DNA of 64,000 nt from Pseudomonadota bacterium (GCA_016719885.1 JADJYF010000014.1:36001-100000), one strand, 5' to 3'. Positions 9,176 through 19,581 are shown, counted from the first letter of the stretch. Translations and numbers: made by a program. Notes: generated by a model not told the origin, from the letters alone.

Positions 9176-9197
9176 GGGCTTCCCTTCGGTCGTCTGT

Positions 9198-9285
9198 TGT
9201 AGGTGCGAATTCATTCGCACATTCCCGGAATTGATTGGCGCCTGCGCGCGCCATTTAATGTGCGAATGAATTCGCACCTACAGGG
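9198..9285. repeat. REP-like palindrome pair, copy 2
   Basis: GTGCGAATTCATTCGCAC (9203-9220) and the inverted GTGCGAATGAATTCGCAC (9260-9277) flank about 40 bp, with TGTAGG/CCTACA at the outer edges. Only the outer module type is present. The right edge lies about 10 bp from the start codon of the MHS transporter. Confidence 0.85.
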
Positions 9286-9292
9286 CGCCGCG

Positions 9293-10582
9293 ATGACGCC
9301 CGCACGCCGCCTGAAGAACATCCTCGGCGCCTCGGCCGGCAACTTCGTCGAATGGTTCGACTGGTTCGCCTATGCGTCCTTCGCGCTGTATTTCTCGCGC
9401 GCCTTCTTTCCCGCCGGCGACCAGACCGCGCAGCTGCTCAACACCGCCTTCATTTTTGCCGGCGGCTTCATCGCGCGGCCGATAGGCGCGCTGCTGTTCG
9501 GCCGTTATGGCGATCGCGTCGGGCGTCGCGCGGCGCTCACCCTGTCGGTCAGCATGATGTGCGGCGGCTCGCTGCTGATCGCGGTGGCGCCGACCGGCAT
9601 GGGCGTGCTCTCGCCGCTATTGCTGGTGGTCGCACGACTGGTGCAGGGGCTGGCGGTGGGCGGCGAATACGGTGCGTCGGCGACCTACGTGTCCGAGATG
9701 GCGAGCAGCCGCCATCGTGGTTTCTGGTCGGGGTTCCTGTACGTCACGTTGATCGGCGGCCAGCTCGCCGCCATGAGCCTGCAGGTGCTGCTGCAACGCG
9801 TGCTCAGCGACGAGCAGCTTTATGCCTGGGGCTGGCGCATACCGTTCGTGATCGGCGCGCTGCTGGCGGTGGTGGTGTTCTGGATCCGGCGCGGCATCGA
9901 GGAGACCGCGTCCTTCACCACCACCGAGGTCGCGCTGAGCGAACGCGGCCGGCCGCTCGCGCTGCTCACGGAATACGGGCGCGAAACCGCCATCGTGCTG
10001 GCGCTGACCGCGGCGGGCGCCATCGGCTTCTATACCTACGCGGTGTACATGCAGAAGCTCCTGGTCAACAGCGCCGGCTTCGACAAGGCGGTGGCGGCCG
10101 AGATCATGACCGCGGTGCTGGCGACGCTGGTGTTCTTTCCGCCGCTGGTCGGCTGGATAGCCGATCACGTCGGCCGCCGCCGCACCCTGCTGGTGTCGTT
10201 CGGCGCCAGCGCGCTGTTGGCGGTGCCGATGTTGAACGCGCTCGCGCACGCCGATGCCGGCCGACCATGGGCCGTCTACCTGCTGTGTCTTGTGCCGCTG
10301 TTCTTCCTGTCGGGATACTACGCGCTCAGCGCCATCATCAAGGCCGAACTCTACCCGGTACATGTGCGGGCACTGGGCGTATCGCTGCCTTATGCGGTGG
10401 CGCTGGCGATTTTCGGCGGTAATGCCGAGACCGCCGCGTTGTACTTCAAGAAGGCCGGCATGGAAGGCGGCTATTACTGGCTGGTGGCGGCGGTCTTCAC
10501 GGTCGGCTTCCTCGCCGCCACGCAGTTGCCCGACGAACGCCGCGGCACGCGACTGGCGGACGACGGCCCGGCGCTGTCCTGA
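9293..10582 (+). CDS. MHS-family metabolite:proton symporter (MFS)
   Basis: A 429-residue transporter of the metabolite:H+ symporter branch of the MFS. Family marks are ASAGNFVEWFDWFAYASFALYFS in helix 1, FGRYGDRVGRRAAL after helix 2, RLVQGLAVGGEYGASATYVSEM in helix 4, and GWIADHVGRRRTLLVSFGAS in the second half. These proteins import organic acids, amino acids or osmolytes. The ATG at 9293 is chosen because everything upstream in the frame (from 9203) is translated repeat element. A weak AGGG lies ten or so bases upstream, at the repeat edge. It directly follows the ring-cleavage operon and may take up its substrate or a related acid. Confidence 0.9.
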   Translation: MTPARRLKNILGASAGNFVEWFDWFAYASFALYFSRAFFPAGDQTAQLLNTAFIFAGGFIARPIGALLFGRYGDRVGRRAALTLSVSMMCGGSLLIAVAPTGMGVLSPLLLVVARLVQGLAVGGEYGASATYVSEMASSRHRGFWSGFLYVTLIGGQLAAMSLQVLLQRVLSDEQLYAWGWRIPFVIGALLAVVVFWIRRGIEETASFTTTEVALSERGRPLALLTEYGRETAIVLALTAAGAIGFYTYAVYMQKLLVNSAGFDKAVAAEIMTAVLATLVFFPPLVGWIADHVGRRRTLLVSFGASALLAVPMLNALAHADAGRPWAVYLLCLVPLFFLSGYYALSAIIKAELYPVHVRALGVSLPYAVALAIFGGNAETAALYFKKAGMEGGYYWLVAAVFTVGFLAATQLPDERRGTRLADDGPALS

Positions 10583-10593
10583 GCACTGACGAC

Positions 10594-11727
10594 ATGAGCA
10601 ATGACAAGCAAAAGGGCTGGCTGGCGAGCACCGCGATCGCGCTGCTGATGACGCTGGTCGCGTATCTCGTGTGCGAAGGCCTGTACGCGGTGCGCGCCTG
10701 GGACCAGGCCGACGGCAGCCTCGGCTACCGCATCTACGCGCTGGTGCGTGAGCGCATAGCCACCGCGCGGGTCGAGCGCGAGCAGCCGGTATTGCCGGTC
10801 GCGACGGTCAAGGACTTCGAAGCCTTGCTGCCGGACATGAAGGCCGCCGCGGTCGGCATCGGCGACAGCCCGTTCTCGGAGCTCATCACCGACCGCGCCG
10901 CCGTCAATCAACGCAGCGCCGCCGGCTGCCTGCAACAGAAACCCAATCTCGACAAGATGGTGACTGCGTTGCGCAGCAATGCCTTCAACCCCTTCGAACC
11001 ACCGTCGTTCTTCGTCGATGCCGACAAGCGCCTGTCACCGGCGCTCGACGAATTTCTCTCGCGCTACGCCGTGCGCCGCCTGCACCATCGCAGCAATGCC
11101 TTTGGCGAACGCGTGACGCTGCCGGCGGTGGAGCGGCCGCGCAAAGTGCTGATTGCCGGTGACTCGGTGGCCAACGGGCTGATGGTCGATGACAGCGAAA
11201 CCCTGGCTTCGCAGCTGCAGGCCGGCGACGGCGAACGACAGTACGTCAATCTCGGCGTGGCCGGCGCCGATGCGCCCGACATCCTCTGCGCCCTCGAAGA
11301 CGCGGCCAAACGCTACGCCGGCGCCATCGACGAACTCATCTACATCTATTGTGAAAACGATCTCAAGCCCGGTCAGCCGCTAGGCGACCCCGAGGCGGTG
11401 ATGGCGGCACTGGGCGCGCTCGTGCAGCGCGAGAAGATAGCCAAGGTCACGGTCGTCTACGCGCCCTATATCTACAACGTGATGCCGGCCTTGACGCGCT
11501 TCAAGGGTCATCGCGGCTTTCGGCGGCCCTATCACGCCGAAGAACGCGCGACATTGGCAAAGCTCGTCGAGCAAGCAGGCTTTCGCCACGTAGACATCGG
11601 CGCGCAGGGAATGGCGGAGAACCAGCGTCTGGGCAGTGATTTCAGCGCTTTCGCGCTGTACGTGGACCAGGTGCACCTGTCGCCCCAGGGCACGGCCCTC
11701 CTGGCCGCGAAACTGCGCGCGCCGTAG
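10594..11727 (+). CDS. Membrane-anchored SGNH/GDSL-type hydrolase
   Basis: 377 residues with one N-terminal membrane segment (STAIALLMTLVAYLVCEGLY, about 11-30) and the rest probably periplasmic. The four SGNH blocks are visible: serine in IAGDSVANG, glycine in NLGVAGADAPD, asparagine in YCENDL, and the Asp/His pair in DQVHLSPQG. Such proteins are esterases, lipases or acyl-group transferases; the substrate is unknown. The start is 11 bp downstream of the transporter stop, so they may be co-transcribed. The stop codon lies inside a strong hairpin that probably terminates transcription. Confidence 0.8.
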   Translation: MSNDKQKGWLASTAIALLMTLVAYLVCEGLYAVRAWDQADGSLGYRIYALVRERIATARVEREQPVLPVATVKDFEALLPDMKAAAVGIGDSPFSELITDRAAVNQRSAAGCLQQKPNLDKMVTALRSNAFNPFEPPSFFVDADKRLSPALDEFLSRYAVRRLHHRSNAFGERVTLPAVERPRKVLIAGDSVANGLMVDDSETLASQLQAGDGERQYVNLGVAGADAPDILCALEDAAKRYAGAIDELIYIYCENDLKPGQPLGDPEAVMAALGALVQREKIAKVTVVYAPYIYNVMPALTRFKGHRGFRRPYHAEERATLAKLVEQAGFRHVDIGAQGMAENQRLGSDFSAFALYVDQVHLSPQGTALLAAKLRAP

Positions 11728-11741
11728 CGCACGGCGCGCGC
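11715..11741. terminator. Bidirectional hairpin between convergent genes
   Basis: Perfect 11-bp arms GCGCGCGCCGT and ACGGCGCGCGC around a five-base loop, spanning the stop of the SGNH gene and 13 bp from the stop of the convergent acyl-CoA dehydrogenase. There is no clear U tract, so termination efficiency is uncertain. Confidence 0.5.
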
Positions 11742-11754
11742 GTCGCCGCTGAAC

Positions 11755-12960
<1,206 letters not shown>

Positions 12961-12999
12961 GGAATCTTCCTTTCTGGGAACAGGTGAGCCTTGGCATTG

Positions 13000-13160
13000 T
13001 AGGTGCGAATCGATTCGCACACTAATGGCGAAGGTCAAAGCCGGCAGGGTGAATGGCGACTTGTAATCGCACCTACAAGATCGGCCGCCGGGCGTCAGCC
13101 TGGTGCGATGGTCAGTTCGACAGAAGCTACTTGTGGGCCAGGCTTCAGCCTGACATTCCA
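13000..13160. repeat. REP-like palindrome cluster, copy 3 (partly degenerate)
   Basis: GTGCGAATCGATTCGCAC (13003-13020) has the same arms as other copies but CG in the centre. A degenerate partner ending TAATCGCACCTACAAG lies near 13057-13080. GCCAGGCTTCAGCCTGAC (13137-13154) is the inner module in its G/C variant. The whole lies between the start of the acyl-CoA dehydrogenase and the stop of the luciferase-like gene. Confidence 0.75.
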
Positions 13161-13175
13161 CCCGCGCCTCCCGCC

Positions 13176-14384
13176 TCAGGCAAAGCCCGGCAGGATCTTG
13201 GTCGCGAAGGCTTCGAGCTGGCGCAGGATCTCGCCCTGGTCCATGAGGCCCTGGTCAAGGTACCAGCCAAACCAATCGGGGTTGGAGTCCTTGCAAAGTT
13301 CGGCTATCTGCCGCTTCACGTCGTCGACGGTGCCGACGATGGCGAACTTGGCATCGACCATGCGCTGGAAGGTGATCGGCACCTCGCCCGTTTCGCCCGG
13401 CTGGCGAAAGCCTTCGAAGAAGCCGAAACCCGAGAAGTAGCGCACGAAGGCGTCGCCCAGCGCCGACGCGCCAAGGGCGAAGGCTTTCTCGTAGCTGTCG
13501 GCGATGTACACCATGCGGAAGGTGCCGATGTTCTGGCCGAGCGCGAGCTGGCGGCCGTTTTGCGCGGCCGCCTCGCGGTAACGCCGGCACAGGTCGAGGA
13601 AGGTATTGGGCTCGGCGAGACTCCAGCACACGATGTCTTCGCGCGCGCACCAGTCTATGGTCTCGGCGCCGCCGGAGAAGGCTTGCCACAGTTGCGGGTA
13701 GGGCTGGGTATAGGGCTTGGGCACCACCGAGATGCGCTGGATGTTGCCGGCATCGTCGACTTCGCCCGGCGCGCCGTAGCGCGCGGTCCAGGTCTTGGCC
13801 ACCGGCCAGCGCGGCGCGCCCGCCACGCTGTCGACCGGCACGCGGTAATGCTTGCCCTGGAAACGAATGGCGTCCTCGGTCCAGGCCATCTTCATGATGG
13901 CGTACAGCTCTTCGAACAATTCGCGATTGTGGCGGTCTGCCTCGGAACCGTCGGACGTCGCGCCGCCCACCCCGTAGTGCTGGCCGAGCACGTTCAGCCA
14001 ACGGTCCTGGTAGCCGCGCCCGATGCCTGGAATGAAGCGGCCCTGGGTCAGGTGGTCGAGCAGCGCGATTTCCTCGGCGAGGCGTATCGGGTCGCGGCCG
14101 GTGATGGGCATGACCAGCGTGGCGAGCTTGATGCGCCGGGTACGCGCCGCCAGATCCGCCAGGAATGTGATGGGCGCGACGGACATTTCCAGACCTTCGG
14201 AATGGAAATGGTGCTCGGTCAGGGCCAGCGCGTCGAAGCCGGCCTGGTCGGCGTAGACCGCGATTTCGCGCACCTGCTCGATCATGCGCTGGGTGCGTTC
14301 GTTGTTGCGGCCGATGGGGCGCAGCCGTTCGCGCTCCTCGTAGGTGGCGGGAATGGTGGGCAGCATGAACAGCATCGACTTCAT
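13176..14384 (-). CDS. LLM-class flavin-dependent oxidoreductase
   Basis: A 402-residue luciferase-like monooxygenase. Features: DQAGFDALALTEHHFHSEGLEMS, RIKLATLVMPITGRDPIRLAEEIALLDHLTQGRFIPGIGRGYQ, and the C-terminal FAIVGTVDDVKRQIAEL, which is the usual F420/FMN-LLM tail. It is longer than the copy at 2895 and has an insertion around residues 190-260 (VAGAPRWPVAKTWTARYG region). The ATG at 14384 has GGGAG ten bases upstream; the upstream extension is proline- and arginine-rich and unlikely. It is divergent from an AraC-family regulator, which may control it. Confidence 0.9.
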   Translation of the reverse strand: MKSMLFMLPTIPATYEERERLRPIGRNNERTQRMIEQVREIAVYADQAGFDALALTEHHFHSEGLEMSVAPITFLADLAARTRRIKLATLVMPITGRDPIRLAEEIALLDHLTQGRFIPGIGRGYQDRWLNVLGQHYGVGGATSDGSEADRHNRELFEELYAIMKMAWTEDAIRFQGKHYRVPVDSVAGAPRWPVAKTWTARYGAPGEVDDAGNIQRISVVPKPYTQPYPQLWQAFSGGAETIDWCAREDIVCWSLAEPNTFLDLCRRYREAAAQNGRQLALGQNIGTFRMVYIADSYEKAFALGASALGDAFVRYFSGFGFFEGFRQPGETGEVPITFQRMVDAKFAIVGTVDDVKRQIAELCKDSNPDWFGWYLDQGLMDQGEILRQLEAFATKILPGFA

Positions 14385-14504
14385 GGCGAACGGGCTCCCG
14401 GGGTGTAATGGAGGTGCACGGGCAAGGCGTGGCACAGGCCACGGCGCGCGACGCCCTGTCCCGGGCGACGCCAAGGATTTATGCTCAATGCCTGAATACT
14501 ACGC

Positions 14505-14534
14505 AGGATTGGCGCGGGCCGATTGGCCAATCCT
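14505..14534. promoter_or_regulatory. Inverted repeat upstream of the AraC-type regulator
   Basis: AGGATTGGC (14505-14513) and GCCAATCCT (14526-14534) form perfect 9-bp arms separated by 12 bases, about 30 bp upstream of the regulator start and in the intergenic space shared with the divergent luciferase-like gene. It may be an operator or a leader hairpin; which cannot be told from sequence. Confidence 0.4.
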
Positions 14535-14564
14535 GACAACTTCAAGGTCAATGGTGACAGCGCT

Positions 14565-15593
14565 ATGCGGAACGACCCGATACACGAGACGCTGATGCCG
14601 GCCGTCTACGTGTGTCACATGATGCGCGAGTTCGACCAGCCGGCCGCCATCCTCGACGGCAGCAACCTGGCCCTGGATGAACTCGAGCGGCCCGGCCACT
14701 ACATCACCGTCGAACAAAACCTGCGCTGCGTGGCCAACGCCATGAAGCTCGCTTCCTCGCCGGCCTGGTACCTGCCCTGGGGTCTGCGCATCGCCGAATA
14801 CATCCACGGGCCGCTGACGCCGGCCATGCTCACGGCGCCGACCCTCGGCGACGGTCTCGATGCCTTCCTGCGCTATTTCGGTCAGCGCATTCCCTACATG
14901 GAGATCCGCGCGCTGCGTGGCGCCACGCATCTCGAGATTGAATTGACGCCGCGCCTCGACGTCGGCGAGTTGTTGCCGCCCCTGATCGAGATCCCGTTCC
15001 TGATCCTGCAGCACTACGTATGCACCGTGCGCCGGCTGCCGATGGACGGCGCGCGGGTGGAATTCGGCTACGCGGCACGTGGTGCGCAGCGTGAATATCG
15101 CAAATGGTTCGAATGCGAGATGCGCTTCGAAGCGCCGCGCAACGTGCTGCGCCTGCCCAAAGCGTGGCGCGCCACGCCCAACTTGGGCTATGACGAATCG
15201 CTGTGGCAGGCGGCGCTCGCCAAGTGCGCTGAGCTCGCGCCGCCGCAGGGCGCGCCGGCCGCGCTGTATGCCTTGCGCGGCCAATTGCAGCGCCTGTTGA
15301 ACAACCAGGACCAGGCCGCCGCGCCGCCCACGCTGGACGAAGTGGCGCGCCGCATGAACACTTCGCCGCGCACGCTCATCCGTCGGCTGCGCGCCGCCGG
15401 CACCACCTACCAGCTCGAACTCGACAACCTGCGCCGCCTGCGCGCGACCGAGATGCTGCGTCACCTCGATCAACCCATCAGCGCGATTGCCGACAGCCTG
15501 GGCTTCGCCGACGCGGCCGGCTTCGCCAAGGCCTTCAAACGCTGGACCGGCGTCTCGCCGAGCACCTGGCGGAAATCCGTCTCGGCATCCTGA
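14565..15593 (+). CDS. AraC-family transcriptional regulator
   Basis: A 342-residue regulator with an N-terminal arabinose-binding-type sensor region (about residues 15-200, including AMKLASSPAWYLPWGLRI) and a C-terminal AraC double helix-turn-helix: PTLDEVARRMNTSPRTLIRRLRAAG and QPISAIADSLGFADAAGFAKAFKRWTGVSPSTWRKS. This domain order is that of the OruR/VirF-like subgroup. I chose the ATG at 14565; a TTG at 14523 extends the frame through the inverted repeat and seems less likely. It lies upstream of the Baeyer-Villiger monooxygenase and acetamidase genes and divergent from an LLM enzyme, any of which could be its targets. Confidence 0.9.
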   Translation: MRNDPIHETLMPAVYVCHMMREFDQPAAILDGSNLALDELERPGHYITVEQNLRCVANAMKLASSPAWYLPWGLRIAEYIHGPLTPAMLTAPTLGDGLDAFLRYFGQRIPYMEIRALRGATHLEIELTPRLDVGELLPPLIEIPFLILQHYVCTVRRLPMDGARVEFGYAARGAQREYRKWFECEMRFEAPRNVLRLPKAWRATPNLGYDESLWQAALAKCAELAPPQGAPAALYALRGQLQRLLNNQDQAAAPPTLDEVARRMNTSPRTLIRRLRAAGTTYQLELDNLRRLRATEMLRHLDQPISAIADSLGFADAAGFAKAFKRWTGVSPSTWRKSVSAS

Positions 15594-15704
15594 GCGCGCC
15601 GCCAGGCTGGCGGGATTTGACCAGTCCGTGTCACCTGCGGGCCTGTTCCGCCGCGCCCGCCTTCGCCAGACTCGCAGCGCCATTCCGCTCCGAGGTTGCG
15701 TGCC

Positions 15705-17329
15705 ATGTCCCAAAGCGCCCGTCCCGAACAACTCGACGCGCTCGTCGTCGGCGCCGGCTTTTCCGGCCTGTACCAGCTCCATCGCCTGCGCGAGCTCGGC
15801 TTCAAGGTCAAAATCTACGAGGCCGCGCCGGCGCTCGGCGGCGTGTGGTACTGGAACTGCTATCCCGGCGCGCGCTGCGATACCTACGGACCGCTCTACC
15901 AGTTCTCCTTGCCGGTGCTGTGGCAAGACTGGGACTTCGACGAGCTGTATCCGTCCTGGGACAAGATTCGCGAATACTTCGCCCACGTCGATCGCCGCCT
16001 CAATCTGAGCCAGGACATCCGTTACAACACGCGCGTGACCGACGCGCATTTCGACGAAGCGAACTGCCGCTGGCAGGTGGAGACCGAGAGCGGGCCAGGC
16101 GCCGCGGCGCGCTTCCTGGTGCTGTGCACCGGCATCGGCTCGAAGCCCTACACGCCGAACATTCCCGGCCTGGAAGACTTCGGCGGCCGCTGCCTGCACA
16201 CCGCGCGCTGGCCGCAGGAAGGCGTGAGTCTCAAAGGCCAACGCATCGGCGTGCTCGGCACCGGCGCGACCGGCGTACAGGTCATCCAGGAAGCAGGGCC
16301 CGACGCCGCCCACATCACGGTCTTCCAGCGCACGCCCAACATGGCCTTGCCCATGCGCCAGCGCCAGCTCGACGACGCCGGCAAGCGCGCGCTCAAGGTC
16401 GACATGCACGCGAAGTATGCCAAGCGCGCCCGCACCCGCGCCGGCTACGACTTCGATTATCTCGATTACGCCGGCCCGACCTGCGCCGGCATGAGTGATG
16501 ATGAAATCGTCGCGATGTGGGAAAAGCACTGGGAGGAAGGCGGCTTCGTGCCGTGGCTCGGCAACTTCCCCGAGATCTATACCGACGAACGTCTCAACCT
16601 CATGGCCTACGAGTTCTGGCGCGACAAGGTGCGCCAGCGCATCAAGGACCCGGCCGTGGCCGAGAAGCTCGCGCCGACCAAGCCGCCCCATCCCTACGGC
16701 GTGAAGCGCATTTCCCTCGAGCAGCGCTTCTACGAAGTGTTCAACCAGCCCAACGTGACCTTGGTCGACCTCAACGAAACGCCCATCGCGCGCGTCACGC
16801 GTGCCGGCGTCGAGACCGTCGGTGGCCGCGTGCACGAACTCGACCTCCTGGTGCTCGCCACCGGTTTCGACATGGTGACGGGCGGCCTCACGGCCATGAA
16901 CATCGTCGGCACCCACGGCGCGACGCTGCGTCAGCAATGGCAACAAGGCGTCAGTGCCTACATGGGCACCATGACGCACGGCTTTCCCAACATGCTGTTC
17001 GTGTATGGCCCGCAGGCGCCGTCGGGTTTGAGCAATGGCCCAGTTGCTCGGAGCTGCAGGGCGACGAAATCGTCGCGCTCCTTAAATACATGCGTGATCA
17101 CGACATGCAGCGCATCGAGTCCAAGGAACAGGCGGATCACGCGTGGCGCCAACGCATCGACGAGTTCGCCGCCGGCACCTTGTTCAGCCGCGCACAGTCC
17201 TGGTACATGGCCAACAACATCCCGGGCAAGGCCGCGCAGATGATCAACTACCCCATCGGCATGCCCGATTACCTCGAGCAGTGGAGCCAGGTGAAGGCGG
17301 CCGATTACCGCGGCTTCGAGCTGCGTTGA
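15705..17329 (+). pseudogene. Baeyer-Villiger flavin monooxygenase with a one-base frameshift
   Basis: The first 445 or so codons encode a class B flavoprotein monooxygenase: FAD-binding GAGFSG (residues 16-21), the BVMO fingerprint FGGRCLHTARWP (F159-P170) and the NADPH-binding GTGATG (185-190). Near 17037-17041 the frame breaks after SGLSNGP. The expected continuation SCSELQGDEIVALLKYMRDHD is in the next frame and runs to a stop at 17329. Adding one C to the GGCCC run restores a full protein of about 541 residues. ATG at 15705 has GAGG nine bases upstream. BVMOs turn ketones into esters or lactones, fitting the catabolic context. The indel may be a sequencing error in a short C run. Confidence 0.85.
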
Positions 17330-17350
17330 CAGTGGCGGGGCGGCGAGCGC

Positions 17351-18301
17351 ATGGTTGCCGCCATGAAATGCCAACACACCCTGCATCACGCCCAAGGCCA
17401 TCGCGGCTGGAACAATGCCAACCCGCCGAGGCTGCATATCGCGCCCGGCGAGTCGATTGAATTCCAGGCGCTCGATGCCTCGGATGGCCAGCTCAATCCA
17501 AAGTCGGTCGCCGAGGAGCTGACGCGCCTCGACTTCGAGCGCGTCAACCCGGTGGTGGGGCCGGTGTTCATCGATGGCGCCGCGCCCGGCGACGTCATCA
17601 AGGTCACGCTGCTGGACTTCACGCCCTCGGGCTGGGGCTGGACCGGCAATATTCCGGGCTTCGGCCTGTTGGCGGATCAATTTCCCGCGCCGCATCTGCA
17701 TCATTGGCATTACGACGTGACCTCGCGCACGCCGGCGCTGTACGGCCCCGGCGGACGCGTGCCGCTGAAACCGATGTGCGGCACGATTGGTCTTGCGCCG
17801 GCGGAAGCCGGCCACCATTCCATCGTGCCGCCGCGACGCGTGGGCGGCAACATGGACATCCGCGATCTCGCCGCCGGCACCGAGCTCTACCTGCCGGTGG
17901 AAGTGGCCGGCGGCCTGTTCAGTCTCGGCGATGCGCATGCCGCGCAGGGCGATGGCGAGATCTGTGGCACCGCCATCGAAACCGCGTGTTCCATCGCGGC
18001 GAAATTCGAACTCATCAAGAACACGCCGCTGGCGACGCCGCGCTTTACGACACCAGGGCCGGTGTCACGGCACCTGGATGGCGCGGGCTACGAAGTCACC
18101 ACCGGCATCGGCCCGGACCTGATGGCGGCAGCGCGCGACGCACTGCGCAACATGATTGACTTGCTCGCCGCCCAACACGGCATGGCAGCCATCGATGCCT
18201 ACATGCTGTGCTCGGTATGCGGCGATCTTCGCATCAGCGAAATCGTCGACATGCCGAACTGGGTGGTGTCGTTTTATTTTCCGCGGGTGGTGTTCGGCTG
18301 A
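17351..18301 (+). CDS. Acetamidase/formamidase family protein
   Basis: A 316-residue protein of the FmdA/AmdA family, which hydrolyse short amides to acid and ammonia. Typical segments: GESIEFQALDASDGQL, NPVVGPVFIDGAAPGDVIKVTLLD, MCGTIGLAPAEAGHHSIVPPRRVGGNMDIRDL, VAGGLFSLGDAHAAQGDGEICGTAIET and the C-terminal AYMLCSVCGDLRISEIVDMPNWVVSFYFP. The start may be ATG 17351 or ATG 17363; I keep the first. It follows the frameshifted monooxygenase by 21 bp and is probably in the same transcript. Its last codons are included in a 181-bp tandem duplication. Confidence 0.9.
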   Translation: MVAAMKCQHTLHHAQGHRGWNNANPPRLHIAPGESIEFQALDASDGQLNPKSVAEELTRLDFERVNPVVGPVFIDGAAPGDVIKVTLLDFTPSGWGWTGNIPGFGLLADQFPAPHLHHWHYDVTSRTPALYGPGGRVPLKPMCGTIGLAPAEAGHHSIVPPRRVGGNMDIRDLAAGTELYLPVEVAGGLFSLGDAHAAQGDGEICGTAIETACSIAAKFELIKNTPLATPRFTTPGPVSRHLDGAGYEVTTGIGPDLMAAARDALRNMIDLLAAQHGMAAIDAYMLCSVCGDLRISEIVDMPNWVVSFYFPRVVFG

Positions 18302-18651
18302 GCCGACGCGCCTTGCCCTGCGGGTGCGAATTCATTCGCACATTGGTGTTCGAGATTTCAATGTCAGACTGAAGTCCGACCCACAGGTCGATCCACTATT
18401 TCCTCGTGGGTCACGACTTCAGTCTGACAGGGCACATCGCCGTTCAATGTGCGAATAAATTCGCGCGCCGGTGTTCGGCTGATCCAGCTCGCCTTGCCCT
18501 GTAGGTGCGAATTCATTCGCACACTGGTGTTCGGGATTTCAATGTCAGACTCAAGCCCGACCCACAAGTCGACCCGCTATTTCCTCGTGGGTCAGACTTC
18601 AGTCTGACAGGGCACATCGTCGGTCAATGTGCGAATGAATTCGCACCTACG
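18290..18651. repeat. 181-bp tandem duplication of a REP-like cluster, copies 4a and 4b
   Basis: Two direct repeats with an offset of 181 bp (units about 18290-18470 and 18471-18651). Each contains, in order, GTGCGAATTCATTCGCAC (18324, 18505), the inner palindrome GTCAGACT-type (18363, 18544), its inverted partner (18410, 18591) and an inverted outer palindrome (18449, 18629). The duplicated unit begins with GTGTTCGGCTGA, the final codons and stop of the acetamidase gene, so the duplication arose after the element was in place. Copy a has decayed outer arms (GTGCGAATAAATTCGCGC). Confidence 0.85.
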
Positions 18652-18663
18652 AAGAGCCGGCGT

Positions 18664-19581
18664 CTAATGCATGGCGTCTTCGAACATCTTGGCCAGGGCC
18701 TCGAAGCCGTCGTTTGATGGATGCATGTCATCGCGCCAAGTGTAAGTCTTGGTCGCGCGGCGGCAATCTAGGTACGTGACGCTCGGGTAGGAAACGGCGG
18801 CGTTCCTCACGCGCTGGTTCAACTCGTCGATGATGGCGGCAACGATGGCGGGCGCCTCGGCATCCGGAATGCCGAGCGCGGTCAGGTATTGCCCGATGTA
18901 GCGGCCCCGTCCGACTTCCGGGCGCGGGTAGTCATAGCCGTGGCAGAAGATCCGCATCGCCGGGTACAACCCCGACACCTCCTGGTAGACCGACGCAAGC
19001 GTGGTCTCGATCCTCGCGAACAAGGCCATGCCGGTGGGTGTGATGTAGTCGGCGGGGAGTCGCCCGGCCTGGTAGGTGAACAGCAAATCACCCTTCGCCA
19101 GCGACTCCTGCAGATCATTACCGCCGGCGCCGAACATGAAATAGTCGGGCTTGTCGCGCTTCAGCACGGTGATGTATTCGCGCTTGGCCACGATCTGCCC
19201 GAGCGTATGGCCCCATCGTGCGATGTTGTTCATGCGCAAGCGGCGGTGCTCGTCTATCCAGTCGGCGATGGCGAGGCGATTCAGGAAGGCCGGCAGGTCG
19301 AACCAGGAATCGCCCTCGGCAACGACCGACTTCGCGCTGAGATAGGTATAGGTCTCGTTGCGGAAACGCTCGCGCTCACGACGCGAACGCAGGTATTGGT
19401 AGATACGGTCGTCGAGGTCGTAGCTCGCGGGTGGCGTGTCGGTCAGGGCGTCCGCCCGGAAGATGAGCTGCGGCACCGGCGACAATTCATCCAGGCAGAC
19501 GTATTCAGAAAGCCGCTCCATCGGAATGCGACCGGAGACGAGTGCCCGATCGAACTTATAGAAACTGAGTCTCTTGGCCAT
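18664..19581 (-). CDS. SGNH/GDSL hydrolase-like protein
   Basis: 305 residues with the SGNH blocks AEGDSWFD (serine), NIARWGHTLGQI, GAGGNDLQES (asparagine) and DDMHPSNDGFEALA (Asp and His). There is no signal peptide. The family hydrolyses esters or acetyl groups; the substrate is unknown. AGGAGG lies directly upstream of the ATG at 19581. It is the last gene of a three-gene minus-strand module with a frameshifted M15-like peptidase and a small membrane protein, suggesting a role in envelope degradation or lysis, possibly of phage origin. The module lies between repeat elements at 18.3-18.65 kb and 20.74 kb. Confidence 0.72.
   Translation of the reverse strand: MAKRLSFYKFDRALVSGRIPMERLSEYVCLDELSPVPQLIFRADALTDTPPASYDLDDRIYQYLRSRRERERFRNETYTYLSAKSVVAEGDSWFDLPAFLNRLAIADWIDEHRRLRMNNIARWGHTLGQIVAKREYITVLKRDKPDYFMFGAGGNDLQESLAKGDLLFTYQAGRLPADYITPTGMALFARIETTLASVYQEVSGLYPAMRIFCHGYDYPRPEVGRGRYIGQYLTALGIPDAEAPAIVAAIIDELNQRVRNAAVSYPSVTYLDCRRATKTYTWRDDMHPSNDGFEALAKMFEDAMH

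Noticed and set aside
9203..9292. Extended N-terminus of the MHS transporter
   Set aside because: Translated repeat palindromes (MRIHSH...VRMNSHLQ). The ATG at 9293 starts the real helix 1.
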